Positions 37,687 to 46,795 are shown, counted from the first letter of the stretch. The stretch: DNA of 64,000 nucleotides from Pectobacterium aquaticum (GCF_003382565.3 NZ_CP086253.1:620001-684000), one strand, 5' to 3'. Numbers and translations: made by a program. The notes: generated by a model from the letters alone, not told the origin.

Positions 37687-38046
37687 ATGAAGAAAGTCCA
37701 TTTGTTATTAACGGCAGCGTTGCTGGTTCCGTTTCTCTCGTTTGCGGCAGACAGCGCGCATAGCAGCCATGGTTCTGCAAACGACGCGTCGTCCTCCCAG
37801 CAGGCGTATAAGAAAGGGATGGATGCAATGCATAGCGAGATGATGGAAGGGATGCAGTCCAGCGACCCTGATATTGCCTTCGCCAAAGGGATGATTGCCC
37901 ACCACCGTGGCGCGATTGATATGGCGAAGACGGAGTTGCAATACGGCAAAGATCCGGAATTGCGCAAGCTGGCTGAAGAGATTATTAGAGCGCAACAGCC
38001 AGAGATCGACCAAATGGAAGCCTGGCTGAAGAAGCAGGGCAAATAG
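37687..38046 (+). CDS. DUF305 family periplasmic protein (CopM-like)
   Basis: The 119-residue protein has a signal peptide (MKKVHLLLTAALLVPFLSFA) and a four-helix DUF305 domain of ferritin-like type. The metal-binding-type motif is MIAHHRGAIDMAKTEL (about residues 76-91), with methionine-rich MDAMHSEMMEGMQ before it. Some members bind copper or silver in the periplasm, and that is the likely role here. The ATG at 37687 follows GAGGGG. A GTG one codon earlier is possible. It is not clearly linked to neighbours. Confidence 0.85.
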   Translation: MKKVHLLLTAALLVPFLSFAADSAHSSHGSANDASSSQQAYKKGMDAMHSEMMEGMQSSDPDIAFAKGMIAHHRGAIDMAKTELQYGKDPELRKLAEEIIRAQQPEIDQMEAWLKKQGK

Positions 38047-38205
38047 TCCATTTTCCGATGGCGCTTCTTCTGAGAGGCGTCATTTTGCTTTTATCACGCC
38101 GTGAATTGGGCGGCTTTGCCTGATTGGTAAAAATTTAGTGACTGTTTTCACAGAATAAAACGTGGAGATAGCTTTCTCCGCGTTAACTTGTTAGAAAACA
38201 GGAAA

Positions 38206-38237
38206 GGACGTCACCAGAATCTTCTGGGCGAGACCTG
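38206..38237 (+). promoter_or_regulatory. RAT antiterminator site in the bgl-type PTS leader
   Basis: GGACGTCACCAG, AATCTT, CTGGGCGAGACC form a bulged hairpin that aligns with ribonucleic antiterminator (RAT) sites of BglG/LicT/SacY regulators. Its 3' edge overlaps the left arm of the following terminator, so the two structures exclude each other. The same GACGT-ACC and GGGCGAGAC cores recur at 41875-41903. Confidence 0.8.
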
Positions 38238-38282
38238 GATAAAGCAGCGTATAGCACGCTGCTTTATCCAGGTTTTTTTTTG
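38234..38282 (+). terminator. Leader terminator controlled by the RAT
   Basis: CCTGGATAAAGCAGCGT pairs with its complement ending at 38272, followed by nine T residues. It lies 84 bases upstream of the PTS gene, so transcription must be antiterminated for expression. Confidence 0.9.
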
Positions 38283-38365
38283 CTTATTTTCCAGCTGGCC
38301 AGCGGACAACAAGCGGGATGACGTGTATCAGGCAGTTGCAGCCATTGACGAAACGGGAAGTCATT

Positions 38366-40282
38366 ATGAATAGCAAAGTGCTCGCTGAAAATATTCTGGA
38401 GTTAGTCGGAGGAGAAACCAACGTTTCAACTCTGGTGCATTGTGCAACACGCTTGCGCTTTAAGATTGTGGATCACGGTAAAGTGGATGTGGCTGCGCTT
38501 GAGGCGCTGGATGGCGTCATTACGGTCATCAATGCTTCAGGACAATTGCAGGTGGTGATCGGGAACCGAGTGCCGGAGGTGTACCGCGCTTTTGGTTCGA
38601 TCTCCAGGCTGCTGGAGGACGGTGACGGGAAACGCCAGACGGCGGAAAGTGAGGCATCAACGTCTGCGATGGGACGGCTGATCGATCTGGTTGCTGGGAT
38701 CTTTACCCCATTGCTGGGGGCGATGGCGGCAGCGGGGGTGCTGAAAGGCGCATTGTCTATTGTGATTGCGCTCGGGTGGCTGAATACCAAAGAAAGTACC
38801 TATGTCATCCTGCACGCGGCGTCTGACAGCCTGTTCTACTTCCTGCCGATGCTGTTGGCGATTACCGCCGCGCGTAAATTCGAAACCAACATTTTTGTGG
38901 CCGTGTCGGTTGCTGGCGCACTGGTTTACCCCACGATTCAGGGGTTGTTCGACGCCGGTCAACCCGTGACGTTTTTCGGTCTGCCCGTTGTAATGATGAA
39001 ATACACCTCCTCGGTGATCCCGATTATCTTCAGCGTGTGGCTGATGTCATATATCGAGCGTTTCCTGAATCGCCATATTCACGAAAGCGTGCGCAATATC
39101 CTGACGCCGTTCTTCCTGCTGGTGCTGATGGTGCCACTCACGCTGATGACCATCGGGCCGATTGGCATTTCAGCCAGTAAGCTCATTGCGTCGGTGTTCG
39201 TCAGTATCTATGAGTTCAATCCTATTCTTGCCGGGGCGTTGATGGCGGCGTCATGGCAGATCTTGGTGATCTTTGGCGTTCACTGGGGATTTGTGACCGT
39301 GTTCATCAACGATCTCTCCGTCATGGGGCACAGCTACCTTAAAGCCGCCTCCAGCCCGTCGGTCTTTGCCCAGTCCGGTGCACTGCTAGGCGTCATGGTG
39401 CGTACCAAAGATAAAAAGCTCAAAGCGCTGGCGGGTAGTACGTTTATCGCGTCTCTGTTTGGCATCACGGAACCCGGTGTTTATGGCGTGACGCTGAAGC
39501 TGAAAAAACCGTTTATCTGCGCGGTGATCGCCGCTGCAGTCGGGGGCGCTATCGTCGGCTATGCGAAAAGCTCTGCGGTCTCTATGGGGATGCCCGGCTT
39601 GCTGACGCTGCCGATTTTCTACGGCGAAGGTTTTGTTGGATTCCTTATTGGTTGCGCTATCGCCTTCGCGGTGAGTTTTGTACTGACCATCATTGTTGGT
39701 TTTGACGAGCCCGTACCGCCTGCTGAAAAAGCGCCAGTGCCAACGCACTCTCCAGCAGCGACACCTGCTGCGCCTGTATCACGTCAGAACGCGAATGCTG
39801 TGTCTCTGGCGCTGAAAGACGCACCTGAAACGGCTGAACAGCTGGGATCGCCAGCAAAAGGTGAACTGATTTCGCTGGAAGAGGTAAATGACAAGGTGTT
39901 CTCTTCTGGCGTCGTCGGGCAGGGCGTCGCCATTCTGCCGCAGGAAGGGCGCATCTATTCGCCGGTGGACGGCGTGATTGCCAGCACGTTCGCCAGCGGC
40001 CATGCCGTCGGTATTCTTTCGCAGGGCGGTGCGGAGATCCTGATCCATGTCGGCATCAATACGGTACAACTGGAAGGCCAGCATTATCAGATGCACGTTG
40101 CAGAAGGCGACAAGGTGCAAAAAGGCCAACTGCTGCTGGAGTTTGATTTGGAAGAAATCCAGAAGGCGGGCTACGATACCGTGACGCCAATGGTGGTGAC
40201 GAATGCGGATGAGTACCACCTATTCAGCCCAGGATCCGCTCGTCAGTTGGTGGTGGGAGAGACGGTGATCGCGCTGGCGTAG
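38366..40282 (+). CDS. Beta-glucoside PTS permease, fused EIIBCA
   Basis: The 638-residue phosphotransferase permease has an EIIB domain at residues 1-85 with phospho-cysteine Cys26 (LVHCATRLRF), an EIIC channel at about 105-460 with ten or so helices, and a proline/alanine linker (about 465-490). EIIA follows (about 500-638) with EILIHVGINTVQLEGQ, including the phospho-histidine. It imports and phosphorylates aryl-beta-glucosides such as arbutin or salicin (family BglF). Start MNSKVLAENILELVGG. Control by RAT antitermination is inferred from the leader. The likely partner hydrolase is convergent downstream. It could be named bglF-like, but the orthologue group was not checked. Confidence 0.92.
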   Translation: MNSKVLAENILELVGGETNVSTLVHCATRLRFKIVDHGKVDVAALEALDGVITVINASGQLQVVIGNRVPEVYRAFGSISRLLEDGDGKRQTAESEASTSAMGRLIDLVAGIFTPLLGAMAAAGVLKGALSIVIALGWLNTKESTYVILHAASDSLFYFLPMLLAITAARKFETNIFVAVSVAGALVYPTIQGLFDAGQPVTFFGLPVVMMKYTSSVIPIIFSVWLMSYIERFLNRHIHESVRNILTPFFLLVLMVPLTLMTIGPIGISASKLIASVFVSIYEFNPILAGALMAASWQILVIFGVHWGFVTVFINDLSVMGHSYLKAASSPSVFAQSGALLGVMVRTKDKKLKALAGSTFIASLFGITEPGVYGVTLKLKKPFICAVIAAAVGGAIVGYAKSSAVSMGMPGLLTLPIFYGEGFVGFLIGCAIAFAVSFVLTIIVGFDEPVPPAEKAPVPTHSPAATPAAPVSRQNANAVSLALKDAPETAEQLGSPAKGELISLEEVNDKVFSSGVVGQGVAILPQEGRIYSPVDGVIASTFASGHAVGILSQGGAEILIHVGINTVQLEGQHYQMHVAEGDKVQKGQLLLEFDLEEIQKAGYDTVTPMVVTNADEYHLFSPGSARQLVVGETVIALA

Positions 40283-40300
40283 GGTTTTAGCCTCTTAATA

Positions 40301-40340
40301 AATCAGACGGCGATGTGTGAATATGCCGTCTGATTTTCTC
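40301..40340. terminator. Bidirectional terminator between the PTS and glucosidase genes
   Basis: AATCAGACGGC and GCCGTCTGATT pair around a 13-base loop between the two convergent stop codons. Followed by TTCTC on the plus strand and TTATTAAG on the minus strand. Confidence 0.75.
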
Positions 40341-40362
40341 TATCATCTTATGTTCTATAGCG

Positions 40363-41751
40363 TTACAGCGATTTGCCGTTGCTGTTAATCACGTTTTGAT
40401 ACCAGTAGAAGCTGTCTTTGCGCCGACGCTCCAGCGTGCCTTTGCCTTCATCATCGCGATCGACATGAATAAAGCCGTAGCGTTTTGACATCTGTGCCGT
40501 ACCCGCACTGACCAGATCGATCGGCCCCCAACTGGTGTAGCCCAGCAGCTCAACGCCATCGTCAATGGCTTCACGTACCTGAACCAGATGGCGACGCAGG
40601 TAATCAATGCGGTAGCTGTCGTGAATGCTGCCATCGTCTTCCACCACGTCGCGTGCACCCAGCCCATTTTCCACGATGAACAGCGGCTTCTGATAGCGGT
40701 CATACAGCTCATTTAGCAGGAAGCGCAGGCCTTCGGGATCGATCTGCCAGCCCCATTCGGACGCTTCAAGGTGCGGGTTAGGAATCAGGCGGATGATATT
40801 GCCGCGTGAAGATTGATATTTTTCCGGCTCGAAAGTTGCACAGCCGCTCATGTAATAGCTGAAGGAGACAAAGTCCACGGTGTGGCTCAGGTCGTCTTTA
40901 TCCTGTGCGGTAATGGTTAGCTCGACGCCATTTTCTCGGAAATAGCGCTGAATCCAGGCCGGATAGGTACCGCGAACCTGCACGTCACCAAAGAACAGCC
41001 ATTCCCGATTCTTGCTCTGCGCTTCCAGCACATCTTTCGGATGGCAAGTCATGGGGTAGCGTACCGCGCCCAATAGCATGTTGCCGATTTTGGCGTCTGG
41101 GATAATGTCGTGGCAGGCTTTTACCGCGCGTGCGCTGGCAACCAACTGGTGGTGGATAGCCTGATAAATATCCTGTTTTGAAGGTTCACCGTCTAGCCCG
41201 ATACCCGTAAAGGGTGAATGCAGCGCCATGTTGATTTCATTGAAGGTCAGCCAGTACTTCACCTTGTCTTTATAACGGCTGAAAACGGTACGGGCATACT
41301 TCTCAAAATGGTCGATGACGGCACGGTTGCCCCAACCTCCCAGTTTTTTTACCAGCCCGTAAGGCATTTCATAGTGTGACAGCGTAATCAGTGGCTGAAT
41401 CTGATGCTTTGCCATTTCATCGAACAGACTATCGTAGAAGGCCAAACCCGCTTCGCAGGACTCGGCTTCATCGCCTTCGGGGTAAATACGCGTCCAGGCA
41501 ATCGAGGTGCGCAACACCTTAAAACCCATTTCGGCAAACAGCTGAATATCCTGCGGATATTGATGATAAAAATCGATGGCCCGATCTTTGATGCAGCTAA
41601 TGCTCTCATCGCGTTCCGTCACCGGACCGTGCACGCCCTGTAGCTGAAGATCGGAGGTCGACACACCTTTACCGTCCTCATTCCATGCCCCTTCAACCTG
41701 GTTTGCTGCAACTGAACCGCCCCATAAAAATCCGTCGGGGAATGCTTTCAT
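40363..41751 (-). CDS. 6-phospho-beta-glucosidase (GH1, BglA/BglB type)
   Basis: The 462-residue glycoside hydrolase family 1 enzyme cleaves phosphorylated beta-glucosides in the cytoplasm to glucose-6-phosphate plus aglycone. Acid/base is Glu172 (LTFNEINMAL) and nucleophile Glu361 (LFIVENGLGARD). The phosphate-binding region near SKRYGFIHVD is also conserved. The N-terminus MKAFPDGFLWGGSVAANQVEGAWNEDGKG is typical. It shares RAT-type leader control with the convergent PTS gene, so both should respond to the same sugar signal. Confidence 0.93.
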   Translation of the reverse strand: MKAFPDGFLWGGSVAANQVEGAWNEDGKGVSTSDLQLQGVHGPVTERDESISCIKDRAIDFYHQYPQDIQLFAEMGFKVLRTSIAWTRIYPEGDEAESCEAGLAFYDSLFDEMAKHQIQPLITLSHYEMPYGLVKKLGGWGNRAVIDHFEKYARTVFSRYKDKVKYWLTFNEINMALHSPFTGIGLDGEPSKQDIYQAIHHQLVASARAVKACHDIIPDAKIGNMLLGAVRYPMTCHPKDVLEAQSKNREWLFFGDVQVRGTYPAWIQRYFRENGVELTITAQDKDDLSHTVDFVSFSYYMSGCATFEPEKYQSSRGNIIRLIPNPHLEASEWGWQIDPEGLRFLLNELYDRYQKPLFIVENGLGARDVVEDDGSIHDSYRIDYLRRHLVQVREAIDDGVELLGYTSWGPIDLVSAGTAQMSKRYGFIHVDRDDEGKGTLERRRKDSFYWYQNVINSNGKSL

Positions 41752-41826
41752 GGTATTTCTCCTTATCGTTTTCTACATCATTACGCTGCGCGGTGGCTTC
41801 GCACTGGGAACCGCCGGATGACAGGC

Positions 41827-41876
41827 AAAAAAAAACTTGGGCAGAAGAGAGTAGTGCTACTCACCTCTGCCCAAGT
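41827..41876 (-). terminator. Leader terminator upstream of the 6-phospho-beta-glucosidase gene
   Basis: On the minus strand CTTGGGCAGAGGTGAGTAG pairs with TACTCTCTTCTGCCCAAG (one mismatch), followed by nine T residues. It sits 76 bases before the gene start. Confidence 0.88.
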
Positions 41877-41903
41877 CTCGCCCGCCATTGGCGGTAACGT
41901 CTT
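41875..41903 (-). promoter_or_regulatory. Second RAT antiterminator site
   Basis: On the minus strand AGACGTTACCGCC, AAT, GGCGGGCGAGACT forms a RAT-like hairpin that overlaps the following terminator arm. It shares GACGT-ACC and GGGCGAGAC with the RAT at 38206-38237, implying the same antiterminator protein. Confidence 0.78.
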
Positions 41904-42075
41904 GTCAGAACACTATACAATCCTGAATCTCTGCGGCAATGCCCCCGTCTGGTTATGTGACGCGAGTCACGGCATCTTTGCGAGCATGATTCGCGCCGAC
42001 AGGCGTTACTTCGCTTGCAGTGTTTTGACGACGGCTTCACCCAGCGCTTGTATTCGCTTTCGTCGCCCTGAAAAG

Positions 42076-42976
42076 CTGAGGGATCCCCAGAAAATCAGCC
42101 CTAATAAACCAGCACCATATTTCGGTAGGTGCTGGCGAGTTGGGCTAAAATACTCTCTAGCTTTACCCACCTGACTATTTGAGGTGAATGCCGCAACACA
42201 TTCTCCGCCAGTGTCAAAAATGATATCACTCTTCGACTTTTAAGGCTGTTCGCCTGATAATGAAGATGAAGACCTTTATTTTCAAAGTGATATCCTAATA
42301 ACCAGAGCACAATTGATGCCTGTGTCGCCAGCAGACTCAGCACCCAAAGCCGCTCCCCCGTTTTGCTTCCACAGGCGCGTAAGCCAAAGCCAAATCTCTC
42401 ACTCTTTTCATCGCGAAAGTTTTGTTCAATCTGCATGCGTCTGCTGTAGAGTTTCATGATTTCACGGGGCTTGAATTCATCTGTATTGGTAAATATCAGC
42501 CATGGCTCTTTGGCTGACGCTCGCTGTTCTTTTTCTGTTGTGGGATGGCTGGGTTTCCCTTTGCGACGTTGGCTTTTTCGGCCTTTCGGCGCTTTTTTAT
42601 AAAGATAAAAATGTCCGTTGCATTGCACCTTTTTTGAACGTGCCAGCGTACCGGCTCCCAGATATTCCGCCTGTTCCGTACCGGCACAGTCTTTCACGTT
42701 TCGCCAGTGTTCAGGGCCGCGATGAAGGCAAAATTTTACGTTTCCGCGGATGCGGCCAATAAAGTCCCATCCCAGCGATTGGATATGCCGAAACCATCCA
42801 TTGTGGAAGCCCGCGTCGGTGATGAGGGTGACTTTCGTTTGTGGTGCAATAGCACTGGCAAGCGCGTCGAGAAAGGCTTTCTGTATCAAAATATTGTTTT
42901 GCTTTTCTGACGGAACCACCTGACTCATCAAGGGGATAGCGCGCCCATCACAAACAAGGCTGGCACGCAGGACTTG
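42076..42976 (-). mobile_element. IS4-family element, truncated at the transposase N-terminal side
   Basis: One end CTGAGGGATCCCC at 42076 resembles IS10-group IS4 termini. The transposase reads leftward on the minus strand from about 42976 to 42101. The 5' third of the element and its other end are missing. The junction with phage primase sequence is at about 42974. Confidence 0.75.
42101..42976 (-). pseudogene. IS4-family transposase, N-terminus missing
   Basis: Recognisable sequence runs from QVLRASLVCDGRAIPLMSQVVPSEKQ, where the first conserved block after the initial DDE aspartate would lie. It continues through LITDAGFHNGWFRHIQSLGWDFIGRIRG (second aspartate) to the YREK-type signature YSRRMQIEQNFRDEKSERFGFGLRACGS (catalytic glutamate). 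About 290 residues remain of some 400. No start codon precedes it and it abuts unrelated sequence, so it is inactive. It marks the border between core genome (bgl gene) and the island. Confidence 0.85.
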
Positions 42977-44505
42977 AGTAAGCAGAAAGCGATCTGGCTG
43001 GTTGAGGGGATTTTTGATGCATTAAGTTTGATGCAAAACGGGATCGCGGCGGTGTCTATCATGTCGTGCAACAACTATCCAGAACAGGCGTTGGCGCAAC
43101 TGGCGAAAAGTCTGGGAGAACGCCCCAGGCCGGTGCTGGTGTGGGCGCTGGACAACGATCCGGCAGGGAAAAAATACACCATCCGTCACGCCCGCCGGAG
43201 CCAGGAGGCAGGCTGGACGGTCAATGCGGCCTGCGTGCCTGTGGGCAGACAAAAACGCGACTGGAACGATCTGCACATTCAGGGAAAGCTGACTCCACGC
43301 GATCTAAAGGAATATCGCTATCAGGGGGATTTGTTGCTGGCCGACAACGCCGCAGATAAGGCGTTACGGATCGCTGAGCATACCGAACGGCGGGAGTTTC
43401 ATTTTGAATTTGATTCGCGTCTGTATTGGTTCAAGCTCGATCTCGACAGGCACATGAAATTGTTGGTGAGCCAGGAACGGGGAAAAGTACCTTGATCGAT
43501 TTTCTCTGGAAGCTGTGTGGCCGAGATGATTACGAAGGGTTCGACCCGACCAAAGCCTCGGACGCAGCCAGAGCACGAAACTTTGCACAGGTTGGCAATC
43601 TGCCCGTCGTGCTGATTGAGGGTGACAGAACGCAGGACACTATACGTCAGCGGGCGTTTGATTTTGATGACCTGAAACCGCTGTATAACGGTAAAGGTAT
43701 GCGGGCGACGGGGGTTAAATCCAACAATAATGAAACCTATGAGCCGCCGTTTCGGGGAAGTATTGTGATCGCGCAGAATGCGGACGTGGGTGGTTCACCA
43801 GCATTGCTTGAACGTATCGTGCATATTCACACGGATAAGAGCGCACAGACGCCACAAACGCGCCAGGCGGCGGAGCGGCTTGAGCGTGCAACGACAGAGC
43901 AGGTATCTGGGTTTATCCTCCAGGTGACACAGGCAGAAACGGCTGTACTCGATGTGTTCAATCGCATCTATGAGCAGGCTAAAACCGAGCTGGAGAACCA
44001 TCCAGAGATAAACCATAACCGTATTGCCAAAAACCATGCGCAGCTGATCGCTATGGTTGAAACTTTAACGCTGGTCTTGCCTGTTCAGGCTGATGCTGTT
44101 TTTCAAACACGGCAGACTTTGGTTGCGCTGGCCGCAGAGCGTCGTCAGGCATTGCGTACCGATCCGCCGCAGGTACAGGAGTTCTGGGAACCGTTTGAGT
44201 ATCTGGATTCGCTCGATCGCTATGGACTGAACCACGCCGGAAAAGATAACAGGGAAGGGATGGTGGCGGTGAATTTCCAGCACTTTATCCAGATGGCATC
44301 TGAATATCGGGTTAACCAGTCGTTTGTGATTAGCGACCTGAAAAAACAGCTTAAAGGCGGTACTGGCTTCCAGTTTACGGGCAATAAAGCGGTGCGTAGT
44401 CTCCCCAATGAGTTGTACAACAAGGGCAAAGGTCAGCATGATGTGATGCGCCCTGAAATCGTTCGCTGCTGGGTATTCAAACGTAACGCGCTGCAGCACA
44501 GCTAA
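42974..44505 (+). pseudogene. Phage/satellite primase-helicase, truncated and internally deleted
   Basis: The first part (42974-43495 frame) carries a TOPRIM domain: AIWLVEGIFDALSLMQNGIAAVSIM and the DxD-like VWALDNDPAGKK. The second part (from about 43436, another frame) has Walker A GEPGTGKST followed by LIDFLWKLCGRDDY, then NETYEPPFRGSIVIAQNA (Walker B and sensor region) and a DNA-binding C-terminus. In intact relatives some 200 residues separate FKLDLDR from the Walker A segment. Here they are adjacent and out of frame, so there is an internal deletion. The N-terminal primase domain is replaced by an IS4 relic. Confidence 0.8.
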
Positions 44506-44660
44506 TTCCGGCGATGCTGGCCAACGGATGGCCGGTATCGTAGATAGCTTTACCGTCCTTCAAACTCTCCCCCTCACTCTCCCATGCATATCCTCATAAC
44601 TGGTTAAAAAGTAGCCTATACGTGCCATTTTCAAAATCTTAGGGGGTGCACCGGAAAAGC

Positions 44661-44923
44661 GTTACAACTGTTACAAAATTCAAAAATACTATTTAATATA
44701 TTGAATAATATAACTATTTAATAAATTGGAAACCGTTACAAAAGCGTTACAGAAGCGTCACGATGTAACGGTTATGAAGTGTTACAGAATAGGTTTTTAA
44801 CTCATTGATTTTATTAGGTGTAACACTTTGCGTAACGGTTTGTAACGCCTAAAGTGTTACATGTTTTTCTGTTATTTATCAGTGTATTGGATAGGGTTTT
44901 TATGGGGTGTAACGGTTGTAACA
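44661..44923. repeat. Cluster of GTTACA/TGTAAC hexamers (iteron-like, possible satellite origin)
   Basis: Eleven copies of GTTACA or its complement occur in 263 bases. GTTACA is at 44661, 44670, 44735, 44746, 44781 and 44856. TGTAAC is at 44764, 44819, 44841, 44909 and 44918. An AT-rich stretch lies at 44680-44725. It follows directly after a TOPRIM primase-helicase gene. In P4-like satellites the primase binds repeats (ori/crr) next to its gene, so this is probably a replication-origin element. Some copies could instead be operators. Confidence 0.6.
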
Positions 44924-45067
44924 GTTTTCCGATGGGTAACTGGAAAACGCTTCTCGTCGGTAGTTTTAAGTTGTACGGAATGGCATGAAGCACGTTATCG
45001 GATGTATGGCAGGGGGGCGGAATAGACAGGCATCATTGAAAAAATGCCCCGTAGAACGGGGCTAGGG

Positions 45068-45442
45068 TTATTCCAGAATCAATTGCTCAGGTTTGCAGTG
45101 ATATAGCTCAGCCAGCCGCTCAATGTTCTCTTTACGTGGCCGTTCTGATTTCTCAAATTCGGACACAGTAGATTGCTTTATGCCTAACTTTTCCGCGACC
45201 TGTTTTTGTGTCATCCCACGGTAGATCCTCCAGGCGGCTTGCATGGTGCAATTTTTGGCGGTCAGGATATTGATCACTTCATTAGGGTACTGCACATCAT
45301 CGCTGGCGCCAGTATCGTTTTGTACCAGTTGATACAGTTCATCGAGTTCACTGTTATGAATCAGTTTTTCAAACAGTGCTATTGGAATAACGGCGGAAAT
45401 CTTTTGTCCGCGCTCGTCAGTGATGTATTGAATGTTGGACAT
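45068..45442 (-). CDS. XRE-family antitoxin
   Basis: The 124-residue protein has an N-terminal segment (MSNIQYITDERGQKISAVIPIALFEKLI) of the kind found in antitoxins that cap RelE toxins, and a C-terminal HTH (about residues 75-124: GMTQKQVAEKLGIKQSTVSEFEKSERPRKENIERLAELYHC). Lies 63 bases downstream of the RelE-like gene. Toxin-first order is HigBA-like. It should neutralise the toxin and, with it, repress the promoter. Confidence 0.85.
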   Translation of the reverse strand: MSNIQYITDERGQKISAVIPIALFEKLIHNSELDELYQLVQNDTGASDDVQYPNEVINILTAKNCTMQAAWRIYRGMTQKQVAEKLGIKQSTVSEFEKSERPRKENIERLAELYHCKPEQLILE

Positions 45443-45505
45443 GATAGATTTTCCTAATCTTTAACGTTTCATATCGTCTCATGTTGGCACGGCTTTGCTG
45501 CGTGT

Positions 45506-45775
45506 TTAGTACGTGGTACTGGTGCGGCGCAACACACGCTGAATCTCAATGATGACTGGCTCCCCCTTTTGTATCTCAAACAGCACACGATAATTTCCTA
45601 CCCTTAAGCGATACTGGCTACCGCGATCTGTCAGCTTGGTAATATCGAGCGGTTTACTCTTTGTTACGGGGTACTCCTCCAGTGAATTCACATTCGCCTG
45701 AATTGCTTTCTGATCGTTGGCTGGGAGTTTGCGGAGGTCTTTAACCGCCTTACCCATCCAGACTATGTGGGCCAT
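45506..45775 (-). CDS. RelE/ParE-family toxin
   Basis: The 89-residue basic protein has the RelE fold pattern: AVKDLRKLPANDQKAIQANVNSLEEYP, LTDRGSQYRLRVGNYRVLFEIQKGEPVIIEIQRVLRRTSTTY. Conserved arginines in YRLRVGNYRV and the C-terminal VLRR are typical of ribosome-dependent mRNA interferases. Upstream is a perfect palindrome that probably binds the complex. The pair may stabilise the island. Confidence 0.87.
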   Translation of the reverse strand: MAHIVWMGKAVKDLRKLPANDQKAIQANVNSLEEYPVTKSKPLDITKLTDRGSQYRLRVGNYRVLFEIQKGEPVIIEIQRVLRRTSTTY

Positions 45776-45824
45776 CCTGTTTTCCCTGAATGTTTAAAGC
45801 CAGTCTATTGCGTCGCGCATTATT

Positions 45825-45848
45825 AATATAGGGTTTAATCCCTATATT
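45825..45848 (-). promoter_or_regulatory. Palindromic operator upstream of the toxin-antitoxin pair
   Basis: Perfect 9-base arms AATATAGGG and CCCTATATT with spacer TTTAAT lie 50 bases upstream of the toxin ATG. A further AACCCTATT half-site with TTTTTTAGG follows at 45879-45895. This layout suits autoregulation by the XRE antitoxin. Confidence 0.6.
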
Positions 45849-45890
45849 GTCAAAGTCTTGTGCCTATACATAGCGTTTTAACCCTATTTT

Positions 45891-46103
45891 TTAGGCGCGG
45901 TATTTCTGTATTACGGTGTGGGGCAATGCGATGAAATAGTGGCAAGAACACCGGATAAAATCACCGCACAACGTTGCACGAAAATGCACAATTTTTTTGA
46001 TGCTATCTACCCCTTTTCGCACCAGTTCTGGCGCGGGTTTGCCCTTGCTGCACAACTGCACAAAAACGCGCCATTTTAATGCGCGGGCGTGGAGGGGGGA
46101 CAA
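45891..46103 (-). CDS. Possible small island protein
   Basis: A 70-residue frame starts MSPLHARALKWRVFVQLCSKGKPAPELV and contains four cysteines. It is rich in basic and aromatic residues and has no recognisable domain. Short proteins of this style (Ash/Icd-like) occur in P4-type satellites and islands upstream of regulatory genes, but similarity is only impressionistic. It could be a chance frame. The 668-base gap between the toxin and the ribbon-helix-helix gene otherwise holds only the operator and AT-rich DNA (46230-46310). Confidence 0.3.
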   Translation of the reverse strand: MSPLHARALKWRVFVQLCSKGKPAPELVRKGVDSIKKIVHFRATLCGDFIRCSCHYFIALPHTVIQKYRA

Positions 46104-46443
46104 TTGCGCGCTGAGGGATCTGGGTGATACCGATGTTTATTTGCTGTAAGAAAGACCATGCTTATTTAACGCAGTATGAGACATGCCCTGTGATATCCAT
46201 CAAAATGGAACGCTTAAAATCGTTTCTAGGGGTTTACATGAAAGCGGTAGCCAATTGCTAATCCTTGTTATATAGGCATGATATTTATTTTTTATTTGTG
46301 AATTATTTTGGTTGAAAACCACGGTGAGACTGATCTGTGCTCACTTAATGATAAGCGCAGCATAGAAAATGTTTGGCAGAGTCAGGTGCGGTGTAAGCGG
46401 TCTTTTGCCTGGAAAAAGTCGTATTACACCGGATGGGAAAGGA

Positions 46444-46677
46444 TTACTTCAGGAACGGGAAGCGTTCATCAAAATTCATGTGGTAAATGGACTCAGCCGT
46501 AGCTGTGCTGGTGTTATCAGACTCTGGTGTTTTGGCCAGATAGGTTGTTACTGCATCCAGTATCAGCGCAGTGTAGCCACGCTTTGACCGTTTACACTGT
46601 CGCTCAATCTCTGCGTCGATCTGGTGAGGTACACGCAATGTCCTTACCCGTGTTTTACCGTTACTGCTGCCTTTCAT
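46444..46677 (-). CDS. Ribbon-helix-helix type regulator (YlcI/YnfO-like)
   Basis: The 77-residue protein has an RHH-like core VRTLRVPHQIDAEIERQCKRSKRGYTALILDAVTTYLAKT (about residues 10-50): one strand then two helices. A Ser/Thr-rich linker and the tail FDERFPFLK follow. Such small RHH proteins are common in phage and plasmid islands as DNA-binding regulators or orphan antitoxins. The frame is open upstream into IS1, but MKGSSNGK at 46677 is the plausible start. No partner toxin is seen. Confidence 0.6.
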   Translation of the reverse strand: MKGSSNGKTRVRTLRVPHQIDAEIERQCKRSKRGYTALILDAVTTYLAKTPESDNTSTATAESIYHMNFDERFPFLK

Positions 46678-46795
46678 GTCTTGATCCCCAGCGTTGTGTA
46701 ATACACCCAATTCTTCATCTGGTTGCAGGCCAGCAAAAGTATACTTCGGTGTAATACGCCGGCGACAAACATAATCGCGGGGGTAATGCCTCCAA

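Noticed and set aside
44661..44923. CRISPR array
   Set aside because: Repeats are only six bases, irregularly spaced and in both orientations, with no cas genes. No CRISPR array was seen anywhere in the window.
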